The notes under the pieces: generated by a model | Database searches by the model: none | Seen by the model: the letters and a program-made list of their open reading frames with translations, nothing else | Told to the model about the DNA's origin: nothing | Shown here: positions 35,676 to 45,006 of the stretch, one piece after another | Layout: each line of letters opens with the position of its first letter | How positions within the stretch are numbered: position 1 is the stretch's first letter | DNA from: Virgibacillus ndiopensis | Lineage (GTDB): Bacteria; Bacillota; Bacilli; Bacillales; Amphibacillaceae | Length of the DNA stretch: 64,000 nucleotides | Reading direction: 5' to 3' | Assembly: GCF_900187325.1 (NCBI RefSeq) | Contig: NZ_FZMZ01000004.1 | Coordinates: 1 to 64,000, forward strand | Position numbers and translations under genes: made by a program

Positions 35676-37705
35676 ATGTCGAATATATTTGGAACGTTAC
35701 AAAAAGTTGGTAAAGCATTAATGTTACCGGTTGCATTATTGCCTGCCGCTGGTATTTTACTCGCGCTTGGTACAAGCTTTGCTCAAGAGTCATGGATAGA
35801 TAAATTTCCATGGTTCGGCAATCCCGCTGTACTGACAGTTTTAGAAGTAATGGAAGAATCAGGTGGAATTATTTTTGATAATTTACCATTACTATTTGCA
35901 GTTGGTGTCGCAATCGGCCTAGCTGGTGGCGATGGTGTTGCTGGACTCGCTGCTATTATTGGTTACTTAATTATGAACGTTACAATGGGGGTTTTTGCCA
36001 ATGTAACACCGGAAATGGCTACCAACGATCCGGCATATGCTCAAGTATTGGGGATAGATACATTACAAACCGGGGTATTTGGAGGTATCATTGTTGGTAT
36101 ACTCGCCTCATTTATGTATCGAAAGTTCTTTAAAATTGAATTACCACAGTTTTTAGGATTCTTTGCGGGAAAACGCTTTGTTCCAATCATTACAGCCCTT
36201 TCCGCTCTAATTCTCGGTATCATCATGGTATTTATATGGCCATATGCACAAAATGGCTTGAATACATTATCATACGTAATGCTAGAAACAAACCGAACCG
36301 TCTCCACATTCGTATTTGGTGTAATTGAGCGTGCATTAATCCCATTTGGATTGCATCATATTTTTTACTCTCCATTCTGGTATGAATTTGGTCAGTATAC
36401 TAATGCTGCCGGAGAGTTAATTCGTGGAGATCAGGCAATATTTTTTGAACAACTTAAAGATGGCGCGGAATTAACAGCAGGTAATTTTATGACAGGGAAA
36501 TTTCCTTTCATGATGTTCGGTCTTCCCGCTGCAGCACTTGCAATTTATCACACAGCCAAGCCTGAACGTAAAAAAGTCGTAGCAGGCATTATGGGATCTG
36601 CTGCATTAACATCTTTCTTAACTGGTATTACAGAGCCACTTGAATTCTCATTCCTATTTGTGGCACCATTTTATTTGGAATCCATACAATTTTTGCTGGT
36701 CTATCATTTATGACCATGTACCTGTTGAATGTAAAAATCGGCATGACTTTCTCAGGTGGTTTCATTGATTTCCTATTATTTGGGATAATGCCGGATAAAA
36801 CAGACTGGTGGTGGGTTATCATCGTTGGTCTTGTCTTTGCAGTAATTTACTACTTTGGGTTCAGATGGGCAATTCTCAAATTCAATTTAGCAACACCAGG
36901 ACGTGAAGATGAAGCAGAAGATGCTGAACCTACGGAAATTGATGATCGACCATATGAAATATTAAATGCAATGGGTGGTAAAGAAAATATCACAAATCTC
37001 GATGCCTGTATTACACGCTTACGTGTTAGTGTAGATGACAAAAGTAATGTAGACAAAAACAAATTAAAACAACTTGGTGCTTCAGGTGTCATGGAAGTTG
37101 GAAATAACATTCAAGCTATATTCGGTCCCGTATCTGATACAATTCGTGGACAAATACAAGATATTATCGATGGTAAAACTCCTCGCAGAAAAGAAGATAT
37201 CGATAAAATTTTGGATGAAGCGAATGATGCAGAATCACCGATAATTGATGGAAATATACGTTTTTCTAGTCCAATGAAAGGTGAGATCATCTCGATCGAA
37301 CAAGTACCAGACCAAGTATTTTCACAAAAAATGATGGGTGATGGTTTTGCAATTAAGCCGGAAAATGGTAGAGTTGTTTCACCAGTCGACGGTAAAATAG
37401 TAAACATTTTCCCAACGAAACACGCACTTGGGATTGAAGATGAAAATGGAATGGAAATATTAATTCATATTGGACTTGATACTGTTAATCTTAAAGGTGA
37501 AGGTTTTACACAAAAAGTTGAAGAAGGACAGATAGTAACGCAAGGACAAGTATTAATGGAAGTTGACCTTGATTATATTGCAAAAAATGCAAAATCAACG
37601 ATAACACCGATTGTTTTTACGAACTTAAAAGATGAACAGTCAATTCGAATCAAGACATCCACTAAAGTAAATGAAAATGATTCTAACATCATAGAGATAC
37701 ATTAG
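35676..37705 (+). pseudogene. ptsG: glucose-specific PTS enzyme IICBA with a -1 frameshift
   Basis: Residues 1-330 of EIIC are encoded in 35676-36713, but the frame breaks near 36668. After [10 protein letters not shown] the reading becomes an unrelated tail that stops at 36713. Restoring one A after GCACC gives [20 protein letters not shown], which joins the second frame (36710-37705). That part holds the rest of EIIC, EIIB with the phospho-Cys in NLDACITRL, and EIIA with ILIHIGLDTVNL. The intact protein would have about 676 residues, normal for PtsG. It is either a disabled gene or a base missed in sequencing. The start has AAAGGAGG. Confidence 0.88.
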
Positions 37706-37722
37706 ATTATAAACCATTGCAC

Positions 37723-37757
37723 TAGGGTCTGTTCCTCAAGGGACTGGCCCTATTTGT
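37723..37757 (+). terminator. ptsG terminator
   Basis: TAGGGTC...GGCCCTA (37723-37752) forms a hairpin with a TCAA loop, followed by TTTG, just past the ptsG stop. Confidence 0.6.
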
Positions 37758-37834
37758 TACACATTTGCCCACTATTTATCTTCCTTTTTTGCATACGTTA
37801 GTACTATAACCAATAGCAAAAGGGGTGAAGCAAA

Positions 37835-38293
37835 GTGGGATCAAACAGAAATAACTTCCCAAAAGGATTCGATCTTGATATGACACCATTTCGCGACTTA
37901 ATGAAGCGGATGGATTCGGTTTTCAATGATTCGTCCAAAAAACTCAATTCCTATTTTAATCTTAAACCGTTTTGGGTGGATGTGTATGAAACAGAATCAG
38001 AAGTAATAGTTGAGGCTGAATTACCAGGATACAAGCGAGACCAAATTCAGTTGGAAATCATAGGTAATCAACTTCGGATAACCGTTACCGATTCCATGAT
38101 TCATGAAGAGAAAAATGATAAAACAAACTATCAAAACAAAGAGCAGTCTTTTCAAAAAATGGAACGTATCGTAACACTTCCATTTACTATTTCCGAAAAG
38201 GATACAACAGCTTCTTTTAATGATGGAATACTTAAAATTTCCATTCCTAAAAGAAATTCAAGCAGAAAATTTATCGGAATAGACGAAGATTAA
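37835..38293 (+). CDS. Hsp20/alpha-crystallin family small heat-shock protein
   Basis: A 152-residue protein with a central alpha-crystallin domain (about residues 45-145). FWVDVYETESEVIVEAELPGYKRDQIQLEI starts the domain, and FNDGILKISIPK (A-x-x-x-G-x-L-type motif) ends it. The C-terminal I-x-I/V-like tail motif is weak. It is an ATP-independent holdase. GTG 37835 is used with GGGGTGA before it. It lies convergent to the ectoine operon with a shared hairpin between them. Confidence 0.92.
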   Translation: MGSNRNNFPKGFDLDMTPFRDLMKRMDSVFNDSSKKLNSYFNLKPFWVDVYETESEVIVEAELPGYKRDQIQLEIIGNQLRITVTDSMIHEEKNDKTNYQNKEQSFQKMERIVTLPFTISEKDTTASFNDGILKISIPKRNSSRKFIGIDED

Positions 38294-38295
38294 AA

Positions 38296-38330
38296 ACGCG
38301 GGACAGGGGGTCTGACCCCGTGTCCCGCGT
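38296..38330. repeat. GGGACA-type palindromic element, copy A
   Basis: ACGCGGGACA (38296-38305) and TGTCCCGCGT (38321-38330) pair, and GGGG/CCCC continue the stem around a TCTGA loop with one mismatch. It directly follows the Hsp20 stop and lies just past the ectC stop, so it probably ends both transcripts. Its core, GGGACAGGGGGTCTGACCCC, recurs in related form at 47939-47967 and 48906-48974. Confidence 0.75.
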
Positions 38331-38335
38331 CCTTT

Positions 38336-38722
38336 CTATTCTGTCAATAAAGGGTAATATCCTTCTTTATTATGTGTTTCCCGTCCGACAAGTGGCGGAT
38401 TAAATACACAAACCATACGCATTTGTGTTTTAGCACGTAATATGTGCTTATCATATTCATCTAACGTATACATCGTTCCGGCTTTAATTTGATAGACATC
38501 ACCAGTCTCAACCTTCTCGATTTCTCCTTCACCTTCGATACAATAAACAGCTTCTATATGGTTTTTATACCAAAAGTAATTTTCAGTACCTGCTTTAATA
38601 AGTGTATCGTTTACACTGAAACCAACATTATCCTTTTTCAATAAAAACCTACGACTAGTCCAATTTTCACCAGATGTTTCGTCTTCTGTTCCGATAATAT
38701 CTTCAAGCGATTTTATGATCAT
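38336..38722 (-). CDS. ectC: L-ectoine synthase
   Basis: A 128-residue cupin that cyclises N-gamma-acetyldiaminobutyrate to ectoine. The conserved start IIKSLEDIIGTEDETSGENWTSRR and FWYKNHIEAVYCIEGEGEIE, with TMYTLDEYDKHILRA, are typical of EctC. ATG 38722 follows AAAAGGGG. It is the last gene of ectABC, the compatible-solute operon expected in a halotolerant organism. Confidence 0.96.
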   Translation of the reverse strand: MIIKSLEDIIGTEDETSGENWTSRRFLLKKDNVGFSVNDTLIKAGTENYFWYKNHIEAVYCIEGEGEIEKVETGDVYQIKAGTMYTLDEYDKHILRAKTQMRMVCVFNPPLVGRETHNKEGYYPLLTE

Positions 38723-38761
38723 TTGAATATCCCCTTTTCCAGTTAAGTATAATAAATAATA

Positions 38762-40051
38762 TTATTTGCCAAGTACCTTTATGATACTTTCCTCTAAAAT
38801 TGCTAATCCCTCTTCTAGACCTTTTTCATCAATAATTAATGGCGGTAGAAATTTAACAACTTCATCGCTCGGTCCTGATGTTTCCACAATTAAGCCACGA
38901 TCAAATGCTTCTGCACATATTTTACCGGAAAGTCCGTCTTTATGAATGGCTATTCCTTGCATTAATCCTCTTCCTCGTGCTTCTCCATTAAGTTCAGGGT
39001 ATTTGTTTATAAGTGCTTCAATTACATCACTTAAAATGTTAGCTTTCTGCTGGATTGCTTTACTGAATTGGTCTGTTTCCCAGTTGGACAATGCTTCAGT
39101 AGCTGCAATAAATGCTAGATTATTTCCACGGAATGTACCGTTGTGCTCTCCTGGTCCCCATTGATCATACGCAGGTTTAATTAGTGTGATCGCCATTGGC
39201 AACCCAATACCACCAATTGACTTAGAAAGACAAACAATATCCGGGTTGATTCCTGCTGGTTCAAAGCTAAAAAATGTTCCTGTTCTTCCACATCCAGCTT
39301 GAACATCGTCAATGATTAATAATATGTCCCAGCGTTTACAGATGTTTTCTATCTTTTTCAGCCACTCTAATCTTGCAGCATTTATACCACCTTCACCTTG
39401 AACTGTTTCAAGAATAATAGCTGCCGGCAATGCCACGCCACTTCCGCTATCCTCTAAAAATCGTTCTAAATAAGCTATCGAATCCTGATTTTCGACGTAA
39501 TCATCAAATGGCATTGAAACGGAATGATGAAGCGGAATTCCTGCTCCATGGCGTTTAAACGAATTACCCGTTACAGAGAGTGACCCAATCGTCATTCCAT
39601 GAAATGCATTTGTAAAGCTAATTACTGTATCACGACCAGTAACTTTTCTAGCTATCTTCAAGGCACTTTCAACTGTATTTGTGCCAGTCGGTCCTGGAAA
39701 CATAATCTTGTAGTCTAATTTACGGGGGGTAAGTATTACTTCTTTAAAGCGTTCAAGAAACTCTTTTCTTGGAGTCGTTCCCATATCAAGGCTATGAATT
39801 ATTCCATCATTACGAATATATTCGATTAATTTTTCTTGCATGATTTCGTCATTATGGCCATAATTCAATGCGCCAGCCCCTGCAAAAAAATCAATATATT
39901 CTTTTCCATCTATATCCCAAAGCTTGTAACCTTTAGCCTTTGTAAATATTGTTGGCCATCCGCGGCTATAGCTTCTTACTGTTGATTCCATCTCTTCAAA
40001 TGTTTTCATTTTTTCATTATCTAATACTGCTGTCGTCGTCACATGCATCAT
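38762..40051 (-). CDS. ectB: diaminobutyrate-2-oxoglutarate aminotransferase
   Basis: A 429-residue class III PLP aminotransferase that turns aspartate semialdehyde into 2,4-diaminobutyrate. [13 protein letters not shown]-like N-terminal sequence (here [16 protein letters not shown]), [38 protein letters not shown] and the PLP Lys in [15 protein letters not shown] are all present. It overlaps ectA by 4 bp. The exact start is open among ATG 40051, ATG 40048 and GTG 40042, because AAAGGG is immediately upstream. Confidence 0.95.
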   Translation of the reverse strand: MMHVTTTAVLDNEKMKTFEEMESTVRSYSRGWPTIFTKAKGYKLWDIDGKEYIDFFAGAGALNYGHNDEIMQEKLIEYIRNDGIIHSLDMGTTPRKEFLERFKEVILTPRKLDYKIMFPGPTGTNTVESALKIARKVTGRDTVISFTNAFHGMTIGSLSVTGNSFKRHGAGIPLHHSVSMPFDDYVENQDSIAYLERFLEDSGSGVALPAAIILETVQGEGGINAARLEWLKKIENICKRWDILLIIDDVQAGCGRTGTFFSFEPAGINPDIVCLSKSIGGIGLPMAITLIKPAYDQWGPGEHNGTFRGNNLAFIAATEALSNWETDQFSKAIQQKANILSDVIEALINKYPELNGEARGRGLMQGIAIHKDGLSGKICAEAFDRGLIVETSGPSDEVVKFLPPLIIDEKGLEEGLAILEESIIKVLGK

Positions 40052-40599
40052 CCCTTTAACTGTTTATTTTCTTCCTGGATAGGTCCAATTTTATACAATT
40101 GTTCATCTTCATGACCCGTGCGTGGAAAGTCGATTGATAAAAAATAGTTTGCCATTACACAATTTGTTTCCAGTTTTTCTGCTAGACCTAAAAACAAATG
40201 CTGTGACGGTATATTTGATGGCGATACGGTCGCTTCTACATACTGAACATCTTTACAAAATTTACGATTCAGTAATTCAAATAACATTCTCGTACCAAGT
40301 CCCTTACCTCGTTGAGATTCATGAACGGCTACCTGCCAAATGAATAATGTATTCGGTGTATTCGGATTGATAAACCCGGAGATAAACCCGACCGTCTCCC
40401 CTTCTCGTTCAACCACAATCGATGTTTCTGAAAAAATTTCACACCACATGAGATAACTATAAGAAGAATTAACATCAAGGATGCCTGTATGTTTTACAAG
40501 TTCCCAAACAGCTGCTCCATCATCCTTATTAGGCTTACGAAACTGAATTTCACTATCTACTTCCCTCGTCTTAGTAATTACCTTGCTTCCACTCTGGAT
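40048..40599 (-). CDS. ectA: diaminobutyrate acetyltransferase, apparent ATC start
   Basis: A GNAT enzyme that acetylates diaminobutyrate. From ATG 40449 only 133 residues would be read, but the same frame is open upstream and encodes the conserved EctA N-terminus [20 protein letters not shown] and [17 protein letters not shown]. The acetyl-CoA motif is [21 protein letters not shown]. No in-frame ATG, GTG or TTG exists in that extension. AGGAGG (40607-40612) is 7 nt before an ATC codon at 40597-40599, which would give 183 residues, normal for EctA. The start is therefore either a rare ATC codon or a mutated ATG. Confidence 0.85.
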   Translation of the reverse strand: MQSGSKVITKTREVDSEIQFRKPNKDDGAAVWELVKHTGILDVNSSYSYLMWCEIFSETSIVVEREGETVGFISGFINPNTPNTLFIWQVAVHESQRGKGLGTRMLFELLNRKFCKDVQYVEATVSPSNIPSQHLFLGLAEKLETNCVMANYFLSIDFPRTGHEDEQLYKIGPIQEENKQLKG

Positions 40600-40637
40600 G
40601 ATCCCACCTCCTATTATTTTAAAAACGTACTATATAA

Positions 40638-40665
40638 GCTTATAGAGGATTATGATGTTTCGTCA
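40638..40665 (-). promoter_or_regulatory. candidate ect operon promoter
   Basis: Minus-strand TTGACG (40660-40665) and TATAAG (40638-40643) have a 16-nt spacer, about 25 bp before the ectA ribosome binding site. The -10 is part of the 12-bp palindrome TATAAGCTTATA (40632-40643). CGGATTAAG is repeated at 40668-40676 and 40698-40706, exactly 30 bp apart, upstream of the -35; these could be regulator sites for osmotic control. Confidence 0.5.
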
Positions 40666-40801
40666 AAACGGATTAAGCGTTGTTTAGAATGTTTAATTCG
40701 GATTAAGTACGATTAGCTTATACTTAACTGCCATAGCTTAAAAATAGCTTGCAAATAGTTAGGAATTTACGCAATTTTATACTTTTAGGGAAAAAATAGA
40801 A

Positions 40802-40840
40802 AAGAACGATAAAGAATATTAACATATCTTTATCGTTCTT
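40802..40840 (-). terminator. terminator of the GDPD gene
   Basis: A perfect 14-bp stem (40802-40815/40827-40840, AAGAACGATAAAGA and complement) with an 11-nt loop. On the minus strand it is followed by TTCTATTTTTT. Confidence 0.75.
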
Positions 40841-40951
40841 ACATAACCCTTCCATGTTCACCCTACTTAGTTAGGATCTAAGTGACAACTATTAATGTCT
40901 TTACAAACTCACTCTAGTTCATTGTCAGTATCTTTTTAGAAACTGGCATCC

Positions 40952-41791
40952 TTAGCCATTTTTCACAGGATGATCGTAAACATATTCAGGGAAATTTGTT
41001 ATGATCCCATCCACACCAAGTTGGAATAAATTATCTGCCTGTTCTTGTGTTATTACTGTGTAAGGATAAATCTCCATTCCTGTAGAGTGAATTCGGTCGA
41101 CAAGTTCAGGTGTTAGAATGTTCATATTTGGGTTAAAGTAATCGGCATAGGATGCAAAATCTACTAGCTCATCATCCGTAACATCTGCCCAGCTTAGGCC
41201 AGCGAGAACCCCATGAGGAATAGTAGGCAATAGTTCTTTTGATGTTTGGACAGATTCGTGGTTAAACGATTGGATAATAATTTTGTTGTTTTTTGGTTTG
41301 TCCATATTACGTTCCTTTAAAGTGTCCGCAACCTTTTCTTCAACACCTGGGTACAGCTCTGGTGATTTAAGTTCAATTAAGATGCCTATCTTCCCTCGAA
41401 ACGTATCGATTACTTCCTCAAAAGTTGGGATATGTTCACCTGCATATTCTTCACTAAACCACCTACCAGCATCTAATTGTTTGAGTTCTTCAAGCGTATA
41501 ATCACGAACATTGCCTGTCCCATTTGTCGTCCGATCTAATGTCGTATCATGCATGATAACCATCTTCCCATCCTTGGACAGTTGGACATCAATTTCTATA
41601 TAATCAGCTTTCATCTCAAAGGCCTTCTGAAATGCAGCCATCGTATTCTCAGGTGCATGTCCTGATGCTCCGCGGTGTGCAACATTAACAACATGTTTTG
41701 ATCCAGTACCATTACTCTGTGCGAATGCAGTGACCGTATACATTGACATGCAAACAATGATAATTATAAAAATTGATAAAATACGCATCAT
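40952..41791 (-). CDS. secreted glycerophosphodiester phosphodiesterase
   Basis: A 279-residue GDPD-family enzyme that hydrolyses glycerophosphodiesters to glycerol-3-phosphate and an alcohol. Residues 1-25 form a signal peptide ending in TAFAQ. The catalytic core has VAHRGASGHAPENT (first His), ADYIEIDVQLSKDGKMVIMHD (metal-binding Glu, Asp and second His) and GILIELKSP. It acts outside the membrane, likely on lipid-derived diesters or teichoic acid. Start ATG 41791, or the adjacent ATG 41788, follows GGAGAGG. Confidence 0.92.
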   Translation of the reverse strand: MMRILSIFIIIIVCMSMYTVTAFAQSNGTGSKHVVNVAHRGASGHAPENTMAAFQKAFEMKADYIEIDVQLSKDGKMVIMHDTTLDRTTNGTGNVRDYTLEELKQLDAGRWFSEEYAGEHIPTFEEVIDTFRGKIGILIELKSPELYPGVEEKVADTLKERNMDKPKNNKIIIQSFNHESVQTSKELLPTIPHGVLAGLSWADVTDDELVDFASYADYFNPNMNILTPELVDRIHSTGMEIYPYTVITQEQADNLFQLGVDGIITNFPEYVYDHPVKNG

Positions 41792-41799
41792 AACGAAAC

Positions 41800-42188
41800 C
41801 TCTCCTTTGAATTTTTATTAAATTCTATTATACGGACGACATATTAAATAGAATTAAATAGTAGATTAATAGAATGTAAATACGAGGATGGCAGTGCTTC
41901 TAAATTCCCCTCCTTTCTTAAATTACTTTGTAAAATCTTTGTTGCTATTGTAACTATATAGGAAGTAGGGAGAAAATTACGTCGAATTAAGTCGAAATTT
42001 TGTACAATTTTCAAAATTAATAAATAATAACCAGGTATAAATTTACTCATAAAGACTAATGAATCATCCACTTATCTAAATACATTACTATTCCCATCAA
42101 TTATAGTAATTTTGGCTAAGTGACTTTTAAACTATTGCCTCCTGGGGCCTGGAAAGATAAACCGAATTACCTAAAATTAACTACACAA
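41800..42188. other. gene-free stretch between GDPD and clpP
   Basis: This AT-rich region should hold the GDPD promoter on the minus strand. The minus strand carries an AAAGGAGGGG sequence at about 41906-41915, like a strong ribosome binding site, but no start codon follows at a usable distance. No convincing gene or structured RNA was seen. Confidence 0.4.
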
Positions 42189-42228
42189 AAAACCACGCCA
42201 GAAGTTTTTCACTTCATAGCGTGGTTTG
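42189..42228 (-). terminator. clpP terminator
   Basis: AACCACGC (42191-42198) pairs with GCGTGGTT (42219-42226), with an inner AGAAGT/ACTTC stem. On the minus strand the hairpin is followed by TTTTTTGTG, 15 bp past the clpP stop. Confidence 0.75.
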
Positions 42229-42241
42229 ATGACATATTTTT

Positions 42242-42820
42242 TTATATAATTTTGTCAATTATCCCATACTCTTTTGCTTCTTCAGCTGTCATGAAGTGAT
42301 CTCGATCCGTATCTTTCTCGACTTTTTCAATTGGTTGACCAGTACGCTCTGAGAAAATTTCATTAATACGTTTTCTCATTTGAATAATACGTCTGGCACT
42401 GATCTCGATATCACTCGCCTGACCTTTCGCCCCACCATGTGGCTGATGGACCATTACCTCACTGTTCGGTAAAGCAAAGCGCTTTCCCTCAGTCCCGGCT
42501 ACTAGTATAGTTGCTCCAAATGAGGCAGCTAACCCAGTACAAATCGTTTGGACATCGGGTTTAATAATTTGCATCGTATCATAAATCGCAAACCCCGCAC
42601 TCACCGAACCACCTGGACTATTAATATACAACGAGATATCTTTATCTGAATCCTCTGCCTCTAAAAACAACAACTGTGCTACGATATTGTTTGCAACAGC
42701 ATCGTTGATTTCTGAACCTAGAAAAATGACGCGATCCTTTAATAACCTCGAATATATATCATACGAACGTTCTCCATGTTTCGTTTGCTCTACCACGTAA
42801 GGAATAGGAATTGCGGACAT
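42242..42820 (-). CDS. clpP: ATP-dependent Clp protease proteolytic subunit (probable extra copy)
   Basis: A 192-residue ClpP with the catalytic triad S100 (GLAASFGA), H125 ([10 protein letters not shown]) and Asp in the TDRDHF segment. It forms the barrel-shaped peptidase that works with Clp ATPases. It differs from the housekeeping Bacillus ClpP at the active-site helix ([20 protein letters not shown]) and lacks the charged C-terminal tail, so I think it is a second ClpP. ATG 42820 follows AAAGGGG. It lies only 15 bp downstream of an ECF-like sigma-factor gene, which may control it. Confidence 0.92.
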   Translation of the reverse strand: MSAIPIPYVVEQTKHGERSYDIYSRLLKDRVIFLGSEINDAVANNIVAQLLFLEAEDSDKDISLYINSPGGSVSAGFAIYDTMQIIKPDVQTICTGLAASFGATILVAGTEGKRFALPNSEVMVHQPHGGAKGQASDIEISARRIIQMRKRINEIFSERTGQPIEKVEKDTDRDHFMTAEEAKEYGIIDKII

Positions 42821-42835
42821 TAAAATTACCCCTTT

Positions 42836-43648
42836 CTATGCAACTGCTAATAATTCCTGTTGTCTAAACATAGCTATCTGTGCTAACACTGCAGACAATT
42901 CTGACCGGTAAAATGGTACAAACACAACGTCACCATTTTTTCTCAGTATAGATACAAGCACATAGAAAGTACTGCCGGTTCCATAAGTTTGAACCAATGG
43001 GGAAACATGCTGTTCATCGATCACGGATGACATGACTGGAGAATTAATTTCATCATGATATAGCTGAATAACAGTATCCGGACTTCCACTGCGTAATGCA
43101 GTTATATATGGCCATGATTCATCCTCTTCCAGATAATCATTCTCTGTAAATCCGTTACTATTTTTTAACCTTTTACGAGCACGATGAAGGACAGCTTTAA
43201 TGGATCCTTCGGTTACGGAAAGCATGTTTGCAGTTTCCTTAGGTGTATAACCAAATCCTTCTACGAGTAAGAGTACCACTCGTTGTTTGGAAGAAAATTC
43301 GTTCAACAATACACCGATAGCTTGTTGAACCGCATCCGCTGCTGGTTGATCATTGTGCTTGTGGTCAGTCATATCCTCATACAAATCCTCATCCAATTTT
43401 CGTTTCCGATGTCTGTCAATCCAGGTATTAGAAGCAATGCGAAGTAAATATGCTTTGGCAATAGGCTTCGGTTTTTGTAACCAACTTTTATATGCCTTTA
43501 CTAGTGTATCCTGCATTAAATCTTCTCCATCCCACTTTGTCTTTGTTAAGGACAGACAGTACTTTCGTAAGTCATGCAAGTATTTTTTAATGGTATCCTC
43601 AAATTCTTCATTCATTCCAATGGGAGATTTATTAACAAGCGGCCGCAT
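42836..43648 (-). CDS. RNA polymerase sigma-70 family (ECF-like) factor with C-terminal extension
   Basis: A 270-residue protein. Residues about 18-100 are sigma region 2 (YLHDLRKYCLSLTKTKWDGEDLMQDTLVKAY...AYLLRIASNTWIDRHRKRK), and residues 105-165 are region 4 with the helix-turn-helix (GYTPKETANMLSVTEGSIKAVLHRARKRLK). About 100 further residues contain a SnoaL/ECF41-like region ending in FYRSELSAVLAQIAMF. ECF factors with such extensions are often self-regulated by that domain, with no anti-sigma gene; none is seen here either. It is co-transcribed with clpP. ATG 43648 follows GAGGAGGG. Confidence 0.88.
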   Translation of the reverse strand: MRPLVNKSPIGMNEEFEDTIKKYLHDLRKYCLSLTKTKWDGEDLMQDTLVKAYKSWLQKPKPIAKAYLLRIASNTWIDRHRKRKLDEDLYEDMTDHKHNDQPAADAVQQAIGVLLNEFSSKQRVVLLLVEGFGYTPKETANMLSVTEGSIKAVLHRARKRLKNSNGFTENDYLEEDESWPYITALRSGSPDTVIQLYHDEINSPVMSSVIDEQHVSPLVQTYGTGSTFYVLVSILRKNGDVVFVPFYRSELSAVLAQIAMFRQQELLAVA

Positions 43649-43832
43649 GTTTTTCCCTCCTCAAAATTTGTCTTTCACTTATATAAACGAAAAAGCATTA
43701 CAGAAAGATACGGGGCAAGTAAATTAATTATGATTTCTTTTACTATACGTTAAATAATAAAAATAGCACACCAAATTACACAAAATACAAGCTAAAGCGC
43801 TATATTCACTATCCACTTTAGCTTTGCCTGTA

Positions 43833-43982
43833 TTAGTATTCAATTTCGTCAAAATCTTTCGGTTGTGGTGTAGGCTGTTTTTCTTTTAAAGAAGGCTTTG
43901 CAGCTATTTCATCAGATATTTCCTGAAATGACTTTCCTTTTCCAGATTTCTTATATTCCTTTTCATTAAATTTTTGATCCAT
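43833..43982 (-). CDS. small hydrophilic protein of unknown function (49 aa)
   Basis: A 49-residue, charged protein (MDQKFNEKEYKKSGKGKSF...PKDFDEIEY) with a Pro/Gln-rich patch and an acidic end. ATG 43982 has a perfect AAGGAGG site 7 nt upstream, which makes the gene convincing. I do not recognise a family; it may be a spore or stress mini-protein. Confidence 0.7.
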   Translation of the reverse strand: MDQKFNEKEYKKSGKGKSFQEISDEIAAKPSLKEKQPTPQPKDFDEIEY

Positions 43983-44095
43983 TAGATCGACCTCCTTAAT
44001 ATACCTGACGTTTCTACAATTTTGCGCTACTCATCAAAATGTATACATTCTTTTAAGTCAATAAAGACAAAATAATAACGATTGGAGGGTAGGAT

Positions 44096-44263
44096 ATGGA
44101 TAAAAAGAAAAAGAAACCACAAATTGCTAACAGTGTTGTAGCTCCAGGTATTGATCCGGACAATTCTTATGGTGAAGACGCGACAAAGCCTGAAATTGAA
44201 AAAGGTGAAGCTACTACAGTTACGAGACTTATCTATGATGAATATGATCCAAGCGAGGAATAA
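44096..44263 (+). CDS. small protein of unknown function (55 aa)
   Basis: A 55-residue protein that begins with a lysine cluster (MDKKKKKPQIANSVVAPGID) and ends acidic (YDEYDPSEE). ATG 44096 follows GGAGGG. It is divergent from the preceding 49-residue gene and has a terminator at 44277-44316. No family is recognised. Confidence 0.7.
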   Translation: MDKKKKKPQIANSVVAPGIDPDNSYGEDATKPEIEKGEATTVTRLIYDEYDPSEE

Positions 44264-44276
44264 GTATGTTTCACAC

Positions 44277-44316
44277 AAAAGTGAAGAGCGACATGACTTG
44301 TATGTTCTTCACTTTT
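44277..44316. terminator. bidirectional terminator
   Basis: AAAAGTGAAGA (44277-44287) pairs with TCTTCACTTTT (44306-44316). It lies between the small plus-strand gene and the end of the minus-strand HEAT-like gene at 44322. Confidence 0.65.
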
Positions 44317-44321
44317 AGTTA

Positions 44322-44873
44322 TTATTTTTTTCTCCATAAAGCTAAATATTTCTTCTGATACTTGCCGTCTTCAACTGTATCAATCAAATCCAGTGCTTTA
44401 TGTTTTATTTTCTCATCATTTGATTCCAAATATAGATTTTTTAAGTCCTGAATAATGTCATTTCGAATCAAAGTATAATTTTTTTCATCTATGCAGTTAG
44501 TAAATCGATCAACAAGATGGTTAATCACCATTTCTTTTTGTTCTGGTCCGGCAAGACCAACCTTCCAGATAGATTGCAAACTATGTCTGGCGGTAACAAA
44601 TTTTGGATCTTTCGTCACTCCCCATAATACTATAAAATCATGAAGCATCCTTTTTTCTGGATCACTTTTAGCCAAACTGGAAAGAAATTGCGCTGCTCTT
44701 GATCTTTTATGATTGTCAGAATGTGTGAGATTCTGCTTCAATTGATCCCATACTTCATAAGCCCAGTCTACTTTTACTTCCGTTGCTTCCAGGATTTTAT
44801 GATATGCCTCGTACTGTACATCCTTGTCCTTAGAATCCAAATTCTCAAAATAGGTTTGTATATTTTTGTCCAA
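44322..44873 (-). CDS. HEAT-repeat-like protein
   Basis: A 183-residue all-helical protein with HEAT-like repeats (DVQYEAYHKILEATEVKVDWAYEVWDQLKQNLTH; HKRSRAAQFLSSLAKSDPEKRMLHDFIVLW). Such scaffolds mediate protein or DNA contacts. No catalytic motif is seen. TTG 44873 is preferred because GGAGG lies 8 nt upstream, whereas the TTG at 44888 overlaps that site. Confidence 0.72.
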   Translation of the reverse strand: MDKNIQTYFENLDSKDKDVQYEAYHKILEATEVKVDWAYEVWDQLKQNLTHSDNHKRSRAAQFLSSLAKSDPEKRMLHDFIVLWGVTKDPKFVTARHSLQSIWKVGLAGPEQKEMVINHLVDRFTNCIDEKNYTLIRNDIIQDLKNLYLESNDEKIKHKALDLIDTVEDGKYQKKYLALWRKK

Positions 44874-44956
44874 GTAGATTACCTCCAATTATTATAGCGA
44901 ATTGATTGCTACTATAATAACATTTATTCAAGTGTTCCTGCTTGAAATATAATATT

Positions 44957-44999
44957 AAAAAACGCTCTTCACTTGTAACCAAATGAAGAGCATTTTTTA
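44957..44999. terminator. terminator past the CBS gene
   Basis: GCTCTTCA (44964-44971) pairs with TGAAGAGC (44984-44991), flanked by A/T runs on both sides. It lies just past the CBS stop codon at 45007. Confidence 0.7.
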
Positions 45000-45006
45000 T
45001 TACCAC

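Noticed and set aside
40048-40449. EctA read as a truncated 133-residue protein from ATG 40449
   Set aside because: The same frame is open upstream and codes for conserved EctA residues, so the gene is full length with an unusual start rather than truncated.
41844-42071. 75-codon minus-strand frame between GDPD and clpP
   Set aside because: There is no ribosome binding site at its start, and the composition is that of AT-rich non-coding DNA.
44027-44278. 83-codon minus-strand frame
   Set aside because: It is opposite the 55-residue gene at 44096-44263, which has a strong ribosome binding site and better composition.
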